64,000 bases of DNA from Paenibacillus sp. FSL H7-0357. GTDB taxonomy: Bacteria; Bacillota; Bacilli; Paenibacillales; Paenibacillaceae. The notes below the pieces were generated by a model. That model was not told the origin of the DNA, searched no databases, and saw only the letters and a program-made list of their open reading frames with translations. The stretch spans positions 4,960,001 to 5,024,000 of the forward strand of contig NZ_CP009241.1 in NCBI RefSeq assembly GCF_000758525.1, in the 5' to 3' direction. Made by a program: the position numbers and the translations under genes. Positions 35,680 to 44,888 of this stretch are shown here, one piece after another; within the stretch, counting starts at the first letter, position 1, and each line of letters opens with the position of its first letter.

Positions 35680-36624
35680 ATGAATCTATCTTCAATTTCC
35701 GCAGCGCTAACAATGCTCGATTTGCGAAGCTGTCTGATCAGCCGGGACAACAGGCTTGTACTTGAACACTATAGAACGCCTAATACAGCCACTGAACTGG
35801 CCAAAATCAATTCCTGCACCAAAAGTGTGCTCTCCGCACTGATCTGCATCGCCATGGACAAGGGGCTGCTGCCGCAGCCGGATGCGCCGCTGACGTTATT
35901 TTATCCGCAGCTTAGCCTTGACCCGGATCATCGTAAAACAGAAATCACACTGGAGCATCTGCTCACGATGTCTGCCGGTTTCAACTGGACTGAATTTGGC
36001 GGGCAGAACTCATTCCCCCGGATGACCCGTTCTCCGGATTGGGTCCGGTTTGTGCTGGAACAGCCGATGTCGGACACACCCGGAGCACGAATGGTATACA
36101 ACTCCGGCGTTTCCCAGCTGTTGTCTGCCATCCTGAGGCAAGCGGCTGGCATGTCCACGGCCAAGTTTGCCGAGCATTATTTGTTTGGCCCTTTGGACAT
36201 TAAAGCTTATGAGTGGGAGGTTGATCCTCAAGGCGTTCATACGGGCGGGTTCGGGCTGAAGCTGCGGCCTTCCGACCTGCTGAAGCTGGGACAGCTCTAT
36301 TTGCAGGAGGGCATGTGGGAGCACACAAAGCTCATTTTCCCTGAACGGGTCAACCGCTCTACGGAAACCGCACTTCATGTAGAAGCCCCCTACCGCGGCG
36401 GATATGGCTGGCATTGGTGGACTGATGTCTACACCTCGGCTGCTCAGGAGTCATCTGCAGCTTCCCAGGCATACTTCTATGCCCGCGGGTATGGAGGACA
36501 GTTTGTTTATATTATGCCGGAGCTTTCGACGGTTGTGGTTCTGACCGAAGATCAGCGGCGGAAAAAGAAACCTCCTGTTGATGTGTTCCGTGAGATCATC
36601 GCACCTGCACTGCTTGCCCCGTGA
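35680..36624 (+). CDS. Serine hydrolase (beta-lactamase family, class C-like)
   Basis: 314 aa, no signal peptide. Ser-x-x-Lys in INSCTKSVLSALI (about 45-57), Tyr-x-Asn in MVYNSGVSQLLS, and ARGYGGQFVYIMP in place of the KTG box. Length and motifs fit the esterase/6-aminohexanoate-dimer-hydrolase-like group. RBS AAAGGA lies 8 nt before the ATG. Stands alone between two minus-strand genes. Confidence 0.85.
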   Translation: MNLSSISAALTMLDLRSCLISRDNRLVLEHYRTPNTATELAKINSCTKSVLSALICIAMDKGLLPQPDAPLTLFYPQLSLDPDHRKTEITLEHLLTMSAGFNWTEFGGQNSFPRMTRSPDWVRFVLEQPMSDTPGARMVYNSGVSQLLSAILRQAAGMSTAKFAEHYLFGPLDIKAYEWEVDPQGVHTGGFGLKLRPSDLLKLGQLYLQEGMWEHTKLIFPERVNRSTETALHVEAPYRGGYGWHWWTDVYTSAAQESSAASQAYFYARGYGGQFVYIMPELSTVVVLTEDQRRKKKPPVDVFREIIAPALLAP

Positions 36625-36688
36625 TCAAGCTTTAACTTTCAGACTCCGGAATTTGGTTATAAGACAATTCATTCTGAACGTTCTTCCC

Positions 36689-37486
36689 TTACAAAAACGC
36701 ACCAAAAAAATACTTAAGCGCCTCCTGGGAATAACCATCCTCACCCCGCCAATTGGCTACCGAAATAAAATCGCCGTTGCCGCCCCGTCCCGGGCGCGGC
36801 TCGTTCGATGGAGGCAGGATCCCGGCGTATCCCCAAACCTCCATCACGACATCGCGTTCCTGTTTACTGGAAGGGACAACATCCTTCCAGCGTTTCTCCA
36901 GCTGCCGGGCAGCATCCTTCGCGCCGCAGTCCATAACTGCATCCGTCATTGCGGTGAGGATGTCCAGATCCTCCCGGCTGACATGCAGGTTCTCCTCCAG
37001 GGCAAGCATCTCCAGATCAAGCCAACAATAGAGAAGCCAGTTCAGGCGGACTCCTCCCCATTTGATCCGTTCAAAATTCAGCACATTCCAGTCCTGATTC
37101 ACATAGGCCTTGTCTGAGATCAGCTGTGCGTTATTGCAGTGACCGCAAGAACTGAACATGGGCGGTTGTACAAGAAGCTCCCCATAGTTGTGCACAGCCA
37201 GCTCCGAGGTTAACGCCCAGCTCGACAAAGCGCTCCGCAGATGGACCTTTCGGGTTGACAAGCTGTGCAAGAATGCTGTGGCCGCCCACTCTTTGCTGAT
37301 GATCTTCTGGTGCAGCTCACATAACCTCTTAATCACCGCATCATGTGTGATGTTCACCGGATCGAACATAAGGCCCTTGTCTTTGGCATATTCAAAATCC
37401 GCTCCACTGTAAGGAGACGGACTGCTCTTCCAGCCGCCGGATGTCCAGAAGGTACTTAACAATATTTTTTTGGCTTCTTTATCCAT
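36689..37486 (-). CDS. Conserved-looking protein of unknown function
   Basis: 265 aa, soluble, ATG with GGGGGAG at 5 nt. No domain recognised. Notable are a possible metal site SSCGHCNN (near residue 113), an aromatic-rich core (NWLLYCWLDLEML) and a Pro/Gly turn PPSNEPRPGRGGNGD. It has the look of a single-domain protein but no catalytic motif that I can name. Confidence 0.65.
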   Translation of the reverse strand: MDKEAKKILLSTFWTSGGWKSSPSPYSGADFEYAKDKGLMFDPVNITHDAVIKRLCELHQKIISKEWAATAFLHSLSTRKVHLRSALSSWALTSELAVHNYGELLVQPPMFSSCGHCNNAQLISDKAYVNQDWNVLNFERIKWGGVRLNWLLYCWLDLEMLALEENLHVSREDLDILTAMTDAVMDCGAKDAARQLEKRWKDVVPSSKQERDVVMEVWGYAGILPPSNEPRPGRGGNGDFISVANWRGEDGYSQEALKYFFGAFL

Positions 37487-37605
37487 GAAGTCTCCCCCAG
37501 TCCTTTAAAGGTTAATAGAGTGCTTCTGCTTCGAGCATGTTCAGTGCTGGAAGCATCGCCTTCTGTTGTTTATGTAACTGTATGTATTACCCAAATAAAG
37601 ACAAA

Positions 37606-37631
37606 AAGACTCCGGCCTTTGCCAGAGTCTT
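37606..37631 (-). terminator. Terminator after the heparinase remnant
   Basis: AAGACTCCGGC/GCCAGAGTCTT with one mismatch; TTTTTGTC follows on the minus strand. Confidence 0.75.
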
Positions 37632-37655
37632 CCTGAAACTATTATGTCTGCCTGT

Positions 37656-38629
37656 TTAGTTCTGCCGGACGCTATGATTCACGACCACATCATCCGAATG
37701 TCTGCCCCCGGCGAATTCAAGTCCGGCCAGCACGGATTTGCCTGGCAGAAGCTCCTGGGAAACAATATTCCCGGTGTGGTCCAGATAGGAGTTCACGTCT
37801 ACAGAGTTGTGATACAGGCAAATCTCATCACTCCAATTATCCCCGGATATCCGCAGCGCCGTAGCTTCCAGCGCAGGCAACTCCCGGCCCTCCAGCGTGA
37901 CCGGCATTCTACTGATCCGGATCTGCGGCTGGACCGTCCCATAGGGAACAACGAGCGTTTCATAAACCGCTCTTCCCGCAGTGGACATGGACCGCTTCGC
38001 TACCGGATTCACGTAATATTGACCCTGCCTGAAATCAAGACCGCTCTCCAGTGTAAGCTGATCCTCAGCCTGCTCCTGTTCCGGGAATAGAAGCAGCACA
38101 TTGCTGTCATTATGGTTCGTATGCACCTGCCCACGGTCCCACTGGACTACCGCATCGCCTATTGGCAGGTGGAAATATTGCTCGTAGGTATGCTGCTCTT
38201 GCGCCTCAAACAGATCCACTATCAGCCAGTAACGGTTCTTCACAAAAACTACCTTACGGGAATGGATAACGGGATCGTCATAGCGGGTATAGCCATAATG
38301 ACTCGCGAAGCAATAATCATAATCCTTGCCATGACGCGCATCCCATATTTTACAGGCTACGGTTTGCGGTGTATTCCAATGCAGGCCGCGCACATGCTGA
38401 TCCTGCCCGTCAACGACGACCGTGTTATGCGCTCTTGTCGATACAGCATATTTGCGTTCCTTATTCCATTCGAACAGTCCCATGCCGGAATCGGCCAGCA
38501 GTTCCCGTCCTCCGGCATAAAGAATCAGGCTAAGCGCATCGGAATGGGCATGTCCCCCAATGCCCACCCCTGCCCGCATCGCCATATACATAGCCTCCTT
38601 CTCCCAGCTCTGCCGGGAGAAGGGCCGCC
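37656..38629 (-). pseudogene. Heparinase II/III-like protein, C-terminal fragment
   Basis: A frame from 38591 gives 311 aa (MYMAMRAGVGIGGHAHSD ...), the C-terminal beta-sheet domain of polysaccharide lyases, with the conserved GGHAHSDALSLILYAGG and RAHNTVVVDGQDQH blocks. Family-like sequence continues upstream of that ATG (PFSRQSWEKEA) to about 38628 and then stops. The whole N-terminal alpha-toroid (about 300-400 residues), which carries part of the active site, is missing. It abuts an AraC remnant head to head, so both lost their 5' halves in one event. A shortened product from ATG 38591 (AGGAGG nearby) is conceivable but unlikely to be active. Confidence 0.8.
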
Positions 38630-38887
38630 TCGATCAATTACAGCGTCCCTTATTTCAGCAGTATGTTCAAGAAAACCGTAGGCGAGAGTTTTATCCAGTA
38701 TTTGACCCGATTGCGGATAGAAAGGGCCAAGCTGCTGCTGTTGACCTCCGATCAGAAAACCTTTGAAATCGCCGAAGCAATCGGGTTCGAGAACTACCGT
38801 TCCTTCAACCGTATCTTCAAAAAAGAGACCGGGTTCTCTCCCTCGGATTTCCGCAGGATCGGTGCGTCTGCCGAAGCCAGCGTCTAG
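38621..38887 (+). pseudogene. AraC-family regulator, C-terminal HTH fragment
   Basis: From about 38621 the plus strand encodes the second half of an AraC DNA-binding domain: INYSVPYFSSMFKKTVGESF, then YLTRLRIERAKLLLLT and FENYRSFNRIFKKETGFSPS, ending at TAG 38887. No start with a ribosome site precedes it, and everything N-terminal (sensor domain and first HTH helix) is absent. AraC regulators commonly sit beside polysaccharide-lyase genes, so it probably regulated the heparinase gene before the deletion. Confidence 0.8.
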
Positions 38888-38908
38888 AATCCGCTGGCTC
38901 TTAACGTC

Positions 38909-38944
38909 AAAAGGCGCCTCCAGCATTAAGCTGAAGGCGCCTTT
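38909..38944. terminator. Bidirectional terminator
   Basis: AAAGGCGCCTCCAGC pairs with GCTGAAGGCGCCTTT (one mismatch) around ATTAA. Lies between the AraC remnant (plus) and the CPBP protease gene (minus). Confidence 0.85.
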
Positions 38945-39028
38945 GATAAGTGGTGAAGCTATTCATTAATCGCAGCACTCAAGCCACTTTTTGCAGAATC
39001 AGGGGTTTCTTCCTCTATGCAGCCTGAC

Positions 39029-39808
39029 CTACCTGTGGTTCCCGACCGTTTTGCCGACTGGATGGTTGACCTTGTTTCTGCGCACCAGGTTGTAAGCCAG
39101 ATAGATTCCATAGATCAGATACAAGATATTCAAGAAGGAAACCAGCAGAACTTCCTGGTCCAGATTCTCATTGCTGATCATCGCAAGCGCATCATAGGCA
39201 AAATGAAACACGATCAATGGAATAATGTGATTTGTAGTTTCAATAAGCAGTGCAAATATGAAACCGAGCAGCAGCGCATTAATGACCTGCAAAAGGATAT
39301 GTATTATATTACTTCCGTTTAGTGCATTAGCCATATGTAGGACACCAAAAAAGACGGAGGAGAACACGATGTAAAACACCGGCCCCTTGAATTTCAGTTT
39401 ATCCCTGATGATTCCCCGGAAAACGGATTCTTCCGTAAAGCCCACCAGCATGGTGAAAATTACAATAACCAGAATGTCGACCGCAGAAAGCTCAAAGTTG
39501 ATGCCGCTCATAATAGGTTGTACAAGTGCGATAATAAGCAGCGGTACATAATAGAGAGCTTCTTTTGCCTTGGACACGCCAGTGCTTCTGAAGCCGAATT
39601 GGGCTAATGTGTGCTCTCCTTTTGTCATATACAGCATTACAATAACAGCCATGACCAAAAATGCTACAGCTTGGGCAATCTTCAGCCCCGTATCGTCCAG
39701 TTCCATGATGGTTCCGGCTGCGGATGCGACTGAGATCAATACTATCAGCAGAACCCCCAGCATGAGTGAAAATAAAATCGGATGCCCTTTTGCAGTGTTT
39801 TTTACCAT
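39029..39808 (-). CDS. CPBP-family intramembrane metalloprotease
   Basis: 259 aa with about eight helices. The diagnostic EExxxR motif is GFTEESVFRGIIRD, with the zinc His residues in FFGVLHMANAL and IPLIVFHFAYDAL. Such proteases process prenylated-like or peptide substrates in the membrane, often for bacteriocin self-immunity. ATG 39808 has GAGGAG at 7 nt. Monocistronic. Confidence 0.88.
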   Translation of the reverse strand: MVKNTAKGHPILFSLMLGVLLIVLISVASAAGTIMELDDTGLKIAQAVAFLVMAVIVMLYMTKGEHTLAQFGFRSTGVSKAKEALYYVPLLIIALVQPIMSGINFELSAVDILVIVIFTMLVGFTEESVFRGIIRDKLKFKGPVFYIVFSSVFFGVLHMANALNGSNIIHILLQVINALLLGFIFALLIETTNHIIPLIVFHFAYDALAMISNENLDQEVLLVSFLNILYLIYGIYLAYNLVRRNKVNHPVGKTVGNHR

Positions 39809-39934
39809 TACTCGTCTCCTCTGTTATACAATCTAGTGTTCATCGCCATGCAAAGGGCAATAATGGATTTATTGTAATCCATTTCTGTGACTTACGCCAT
39901 ATTTATCTACATAATTCCGCTATGATTCCTTTTT

Positions 39935-40489
39935 TTAAGCTTCAACTGTTCTCCCCAGTGGTCCATCATCCCAGACCTGCACTTCAATATATCTCTCCGG
40001 CCCATATGAGCCATCTCTGTTCCATTCCTGAGGCAAGCCATATTTCTGAATGAGCTCTAAGATTTCTTGGTAGGTGTAAATCTGCCTGCGATATTCCTTG
40101 CCGTCATTCACCCGCGGGCTAAAGGTGGGAAACAAATCGCCATAGGAGAATGAGAGGGTGTCCAGTTTAAACTGTGAAATAGGTATTTGTACAAAAGCAC
40201 TTTCCTTATACCAGTCACTAAGCCAGTCGCATGGGCCAACTACCATATAATGCGGGGCTTTTCTTACAGGCTTCCCGCCTTTTGAGATGAACAGTTCTCT
40301 GGCTAATCCCTCTAACTCACGTCTGCGCACTAAATACCCCTGATCTCGGCGGGAAGCCATCACATCGTTTTGTTTGCGGATTGATTCCAGAACTTCGTCT
40401 GCCTGCGCTTCGCTCAAATCGGATAAATTGGCAAATGGGCCTCTGGACTTCTCATAATAATGATATAAATAGTCAGCGGAGCTCTCCAT
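39935..40489 (-). CDS. Protein of unknown function
   Basis: 184 aa from ATG 40489 (AAGG at 7 nt; a more distal in-frame ATG at 40546 overlaps the small lipoprotein frame). Soluble, acidic N-terminus with a helical YLYHYYEKSRGPFANLSDLS, then a basic hinge (RRDQGYLVRRRELEGLAREL) and an aromatic C-terminal domain (HYMVVGPCDWLSDWYKESAF). No family recognised. It directly follows the 26-residue lipoprotein gene. Confidence 0.65.
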   Translation of the reverse strand: MESSADYLYHYYEKSRGPFANLSDLSEAQADEVLESIRKQNDVMASRRDQGYLVRRRELEGLARELFISKGGKPVRKAPHYMVVGPCDWLSDWYKESAFVQIPISQFKLDTLSFSYGDLFPTFSPRVNDGKEYRRQIYTYQEILELIQKYGLPQEWNRDGSYGPERYIEVQVWDDGPLGRTVEA

Positions 40490-40521
40490 ACTTACACCTT
40501 GCCTTTCTTTAATGAATCGGA

Positions 40522-40602
40522 TCAGACATGCTTTGAGGTAGTGCAACCGTTCGCAAAGAGCAGTGAAGACAGTAAAATGACCGCAAAAAAGCCTTTGTTC
40601 AA
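40522..40602 (-). CDS. 26-residue lipoprotein (signal peptide only)
   Basis: TTG start with AAGGAG 8 nt upstream. The product is a basic N-terminus (NK), a hydrophobic core (FFAVILLSSLLFA) and a lipobox ending in Cys at position 20 (LFANGC), then only TTSKHV before the stop. Such entericidin-like or remnant peptides are too short for usual gene finding. It could be a membrane-anchored micro-lipoprotein, or the leftover signal peptide of a larger lipoprotein. It begins 12 nt after the stop of the stalk-domain protein gene. Confidence 0.55.
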   Translation of the reverse strand: MNKGFFAVILLSSLLFANGCTTSKHV

Positions 40603-40614
40603 ATCTGCCACTCC

Positions 40615-41727
40615 TTAATATTCATTCATTCGATAGTTGTATATTTGATCTTCTCTGCCCAGCTTAAACTGCAAAGTATTGCCTTCACGTTTGATAAACT
40701 TCAATTCGTCTCCGTAATAAGGCACGTCGTTCGTTTCCGCATATTGCTGCTGTTCCTGATTCAACAGCTCCTTGTACAACAACGTCTTTCCGCCTGTCTT
40801 GCGGTCAATAAACATTAGAAGCCCCTTCTGATTCGGACGGATCAACAGGAAATCATCATCAATTCCTTCGACCAGATAATTATCGTCTTCACCCCCGAGC
40901 TTCGCCAGATCCAGGGTCTCCTTCACCTTCCCTGTTCCGTCCTCAATCAGCCGGAGAATCTTGCCATCTGTAAGCACCAGATTATTGCCATACATGACAA
41001 CATTATTCCCGAACCGTTTATAATAGCCGACACTCGCCTGCCGGATCACCACTCCGTTCTTTATCACCAGGGTGTACCATGCATTGTTGATATGAGGTTC
41101 ACCGTAAATATCCGAGAGTGTCAAGTGGATTAAGCCTCCAGGTGTCTTCTGGAACTTGAATTCGACCATCTCGTACAGCTTGGAGCCGAGCTTAGCAATC
41201 AGCTGCGGTTTTCCCGGTCCCTTTGCGGCATACAGCTTGCCGGACTCTTTAACAACAGAATACGTGATACCTTCAAATGTTGCGTTGATACTCGCGAAGG
41301 TCCCAAGCCCTTTGGCGGTGTAGACAGCATGAGCCGCATCCCAGCTTACTGTCTGCCCCTCCAGCGCCTGCACCACGAAACGGGCAGGAAGATATAATTG
41401 CTCTTTATACCGGAACGGTGCTCCTCCTAATTGAACTGTTTTCCCATCAAGCACAGCAGTCTTGCTTCCAACCGTGACAACCACTGTTTTTTCCCATCCA
41501 ACGTATTTGGCCCGCAGATCTGCCTTATCCCAGGCAACCCGCAGACCCGCCTCTTCCAGCAGACTTGCCGGGACAAACGCAGTTCCGCTCTTAACCAGTG
41601 CCGGAACAGTACCCTTGCCGCCATTCGCCACGTAATAAATGAACGAAGCATGGGTAGCCGCTGACGATATTGCCGGGAACAGAAACAGCAAAAGTAATAT
41701 TGGAGTAAACTTCCATATTTTTCTCAT
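40615..41727 (-). CDS. Secreted protein with copper-amine-oxidase-type stalk domain
   Basis: 370 aa. Cleavable signal peptide (ILLLLFLFPAISSAA) and an N-terminal CuAO_N1/stalk domain: SGTAFVPASLLEEAGLRVAWD ... TAVLDGKTVQLGGAPFRYKEQLYLPARFVVQALEG. The rest (residues about 150-370) has DUF5050-like or propeller-like strands of unclear function. Such stalk-domain proteins are abundant in Paenibacillus cell envelopes. Upstream of, and close to, the small lipoprotein gene. Confidence 0.82.
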   Translation of the reverse strand: MRKIWKFTPILLLLFLFPAISSAATHASFIYYVANGGKGTVPALVKSGTAFVPASLLEEAGLRVAWDKADLRAKYVGWEKTVVVTVGSKTAVLDGKTVQLGGAPFRYKEQLYLPARFVVQALEGQTVSWDAAHAVYTAKGLGTFASINATFEGITYSVVKESGKLYAAKGPGKPQLIAKLGSKLYEMVEFKFQKTPGGLIHLTLSDIYGEPHINNAWYTLVIKNGVVIRQASVGYYKRFGNNVVMYGNNLVLTDGKILRLIEDGTGKVKETLDLAKLGGEDDNYLVEGIDDDFLLIRPNQKGLLMFIDRKTGGKTLLYKELLNQEQQQYAETNDVPYYGDELKFIKREGNTLQFKLGREDQIYNYRMNEY

Positions 41728-42147
41728 TACCTATCCATATCCTTTCTTCACTTTACTTTATTTTCTAATTCACAGATAATTATAAGACTCTTGGTTTTCC
41801 AAAAAGTTGCAGCTGCGGATGAGGAGGCGGGATATTTATGTTGGAGGGATGCGGACGTTTGCTGCTTAACTTCTATTTGGTTTGCTATAAATTCATCCTT
41901 AACATACTGAGCCTCGACCGGACACCGCTGTTTACCGTTCTCTTCGACAACCACTTATTCTGCGGTTTCATCTCTCTAAAAACAATATTACACTTTGAAA
42001 TGATCCTGCTGCTCTCCAATCATCTCGTACAGGGTTATGATCTGGTATGTATAGCAAGTAAACGAATTCTTATCCGGTTCCATACCTTCAAGGAGCCTAG
42101 CCACATCCTGCTTTCTAATAGATAACGCCCGCCGTTATTACTATTAA
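41728..42147. other. Non-coding stretch with a possible gene remnant
   Basis: 420 nt between the divergent stalk-domain and SecA2-like genes; it should contain promoters for both. The only protein-like reading is the short minus-strand frame listed at 41988-42128. I see no terminator or repeat here. Confidence 0.35.
41988..42128 (-). pseudogene. C-terminal remnant of an unidentified gene
   Basis: About 45 in-frame codons ending in TAA read as a plausible helical C-terminus (QDVARLLEGMEPDKNSF, then ITLYEMIGEQQDHFKV). Stop codons lie just upstream (around 42130-42140), so nothing full-length is possible. A GTG at 42104 could start a 38-aa peptide but has no ribosome site. Confidence 0.3.
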
Positions 42148-42163
42148 AGGAGGATTATTTGCT

Positions 42164-44444
42164 ATGGGCAACAATCTGTATAGCCGCATAGAGGCGAAAT
42201 TCCAGGAGCGTAAGCTCAAGCCTTATTATGAAAAAATCAAACGCATCCGCCAGCTTCCAATGGAGAACTGGAGCGACATCCAAATCAGGCGTTGCGCCGG
42301 GGAAATGAAGCTGAAAGCCCAAAGTGGTGTACCGCTTGAGGATTTAATGATTCAAGGGGCAGCACTTGTAGCTGAAGCTGTGTGGCGATTCATGCAAATC
42401 CGTCTCTTTGACGTACAGCTCGCAGCCGGATTAGCCCTGTGTGATGGTTATCTGGTGGAAATGCAGACCGGGGAAGGGAAAACGCTGGCTGCCGTCCTCC
42501 CCGCTTACTTACAGGCGCTTCAGGGGAAAGGCGCTCATATCTTTACCTTTAACGATTATCTGGCTCGGCGGGATGCCGAATGGATGGGCCCTGTCTACAG
42601 GGGGCTGTCTCTCCGTCGGTTATGTTGCAGAGGGGCAGGAGGTCGGGGAAAGAAAAGCAGCATATGCTGCCGATATCACTTATTTGTCGGCGAAGCAGGC
42701 TTGCTTTGATTACTTAAAGGATTCACTGGTGTATACTCCAGCCCACAAAGTCCAGCGCCCCCTTCACTGCGTACTGGTCGACGAGGCGGATTCCATACTC
42801 ATTGATGAAGCCCGGATTCCGCTTGTCATCGCGGGAGAAACGGACAAGAAACGTGCAGGTAACCGTGAAATACCGTTGATCGTGAAGCAGCTCATTCAGG
42901 GGCCGGATTATGATACGGACGAGCATAGGCGGAATGTACACCTGACGGAAGCCGGAGCGCTTAAGGCTGAGGTCATGCTGAAATGCGGAAATTTATATGA
43001 GTCCCGCAACTCGGATACGCTCGCAGAGCTTCACTGTGCGCTGCATGCAGAGGCTTTATTAAAGAAAGATGTCGATTATATTGTAAGAGACGGCGCCGTG
43101 CTGCTTATTGATGAATTCACCGGGCGAATTGCCGAGAACCGGCATTGGCCAGACGGTCTGCAGACAGCAGTGGAAGCCAAAGAAGGGCTGAGCATTCAGT
43201 CCGGCGGCAAAATTCTTGGAACCATGACGCTGCAGCATTTTTTAAGCCTCTATGCCCGGCTCTGCGGGATGACAGCAACGGCGTTATCCTCGGCGGATGA
43301 GTTTAGAGCCTATTATGCCCTGGATGTGATGGTGATTCCACCGCATCAGCCCTGCAGAAGAATTGATTATCCTCATGTAATATTCACGCACCGTGAAGCC
43401 CAGTGGCAGGCCATTCTTAGTGAAATTGCTGCTGTTCATAAGACGAAGCAGCCTATCCTAATTGGTACAGCTAGTGTGCAGGCATCCTGTCAAATGGCAG
43501 CCGACTTGCAGAATGCAGGCATTCCATGCAACCTCCTGAACGCACAAAATGATCAAAGGGAAGCGGAGCTGATCGCCGGAGCAGGCCGGCTGAATGCGGT
43601 GACCGTTTCAACCCATATGGCAGGCCGGGGTGTCGATATTATTCTCGGCGGAGGCGATGCGGAAGAATACTTGGCAGTAAAAAAGCTCGGAGGGTTGTAT
43701 GTCATCGGTACAAATCTGCATGAAAGTGTACGTGTAGACCAACAATTGCGTGGCCGTGCAGGCAGGCAGGGAGATCCCGGCTCCTCCCGCTATATGATTA
43801 GCCTGGAGGATGATTTGCTCGCAAGGTTCGGCTTAAGAGAGGCGCTTCCGAAGGAATATCAGGATCTGCAGCAGGATTCTCCGCTTAAAGGTTCCAGAAT
43901 CTGCAACCTGATCAACCATATTCAGCTAGTCATGGATGGCCAGCATATTGAAATCAGAAAAACCTTAAATAAATATGCCGATTTGATCGAACAGCAGCGG
44001 CGTATTCTTTTCACGAAACGGGAGGCCCTGCTTGGTGAGTTATTGAGGCCAACCATCTTAATGACAAGAGTACCAGCAATTTACGAACAATTATGCCGCA
44101 GGTTCGGGGAAAAAAGGGTTGAGGAAGCCGAAAGATTCATCACACTGGTTCAAATTGATAACGGCTGGGCTGATTATCTGGCTTACGTTTCTTCTGTGAA
44201 GGAAGGCATTCATCTGGAAAGCCTGAGCCACAAAAATCCGCTGCATGAGTATCACCGGCTGATCATAAATGCCTTTACAACACTGGAAGAGAGGATCGAA
44301 ACCGCTGTTGTGGAACTTTTTCTGACAACGGACTTTTGCTCACTGAAGATAAATTTCCACTTGGAGGCTTTGAGAGTCCCCTCAGCGACATGGACGTATA
44401 TGATCAATGACAGCTTTTTTCAGAACAGAATTAATCTTTTATAA
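42164..44444 (+). pseudogene. secA2: SecA2-like translocase ATPase with a +1 frameshift
   Basis: A SecA-family motor of about 760 residues, shorter than housekeeping SecA because the C-terminal zinc-binding linker is absent. ATG 42164 has AGGAGG at 10 nt. Frame 1 carries the N-terminus, Walker A MQTGEGKTLAAVLPAYL and DYLARRDAEWMGPVYRG, then runs into a stop at 42709. Frame 2 resumes immediately with SVGYVAEGQE, AAYAADITY, the DEAD-type VDEADSILIDEARIP, TASVQASC and MAGRGVDIILGGG, and ends normally at 44444. The shift coincides with a run of five G at 42600-42604; removing one G restores YRGCLSVGYV. Otherwise the sequence looks intact, so it could be a recent mutation, a phase-variable tract or a sequencing error. 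SecA2 exports a limited set of surface proteins. Confidence 0.85.
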
Positions 44445-44469
44445 AAGGAAAACTGCTTGTTGCCCTGTC

Positions 44470-44878
44470 TTAGCCAACTTTCAATGCAATCAGCCATTGT
44501 GCGGCTTCCAGCAAGTCTGCTGCAATAAAGTCCGGCTCCGCCGCCTCATACCAATCCTTGCGGTAAGCCATAAGCGAATTTTCGCCCCAGCCCGTACGGA
44601 CAAGCACTTTGATTGCGCCCACTGCGGCTGCTGCCAGCATATCCGTTGTTCCAACCCTGGTTTGGGTTTCTGGCATTCACAGTCACTACCGGAGGAATGA
44701 GGACAAATGTAGGAGGCGTCCATTCCGAAGGACACAAACTGGCTGCTAAATTCCGCCTCACTGGCTTGGCCAACGCGAACGGGAACAGTTCAAAATCGCG
44801 GGGATGAATAAAATGTCCAGTTCCCCCCATCGTCCCGTCACGGTCTATGAAAACGGCTTGAAGATTATGCATAAGCAT
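44470..44878 (-). pseudogene. HAD-IIIA phosphatase, decayed paralogue
   Basis: Close relative of the intact gene at 20354-20932. The N-terminus is in frame (NLQAVFIDRDGTMGG ... FELFPFALAKP), then the motif II segment of about 35 residues is missing and the frame changes; SFGMDASYICPHSSGSDCECQKPKPG follows in another frame, then the segment with the VIGDRWTD motif is missing and a third frame gives MLAAAAVGAIKVLVRTG to the end. Two deletions have removed both catalytic Thr/Ser and acidic motifs, so it cannot be active. Confidence 0.78.
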
Positions 44879-44888
44879 AAAGCCCTCC

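Noticed and set aside
38560..38640. AraC homology starting further upstream in another frame (IASFSQLCREKG)
   Set aside because: That segment is exactly antisense to the heparinase PFSRQSWEKEA part, so the likeness is accidental.
38525..38926. 133-codon minus-strand frame and 68-codon plus-strand frames across the heparinase/AraC junction
   Set aside because: They are other-frame readings of the two remnants; only the heparinase and AraC frames show family motifs.
41838..42125. 95-codon plus-strand frame upstream of the SecA2-like gene
   Set aside because: No ribosome site and an unlikely Leu/Phe/His-rich composition; the opposite strand carries a more convincing remnant.
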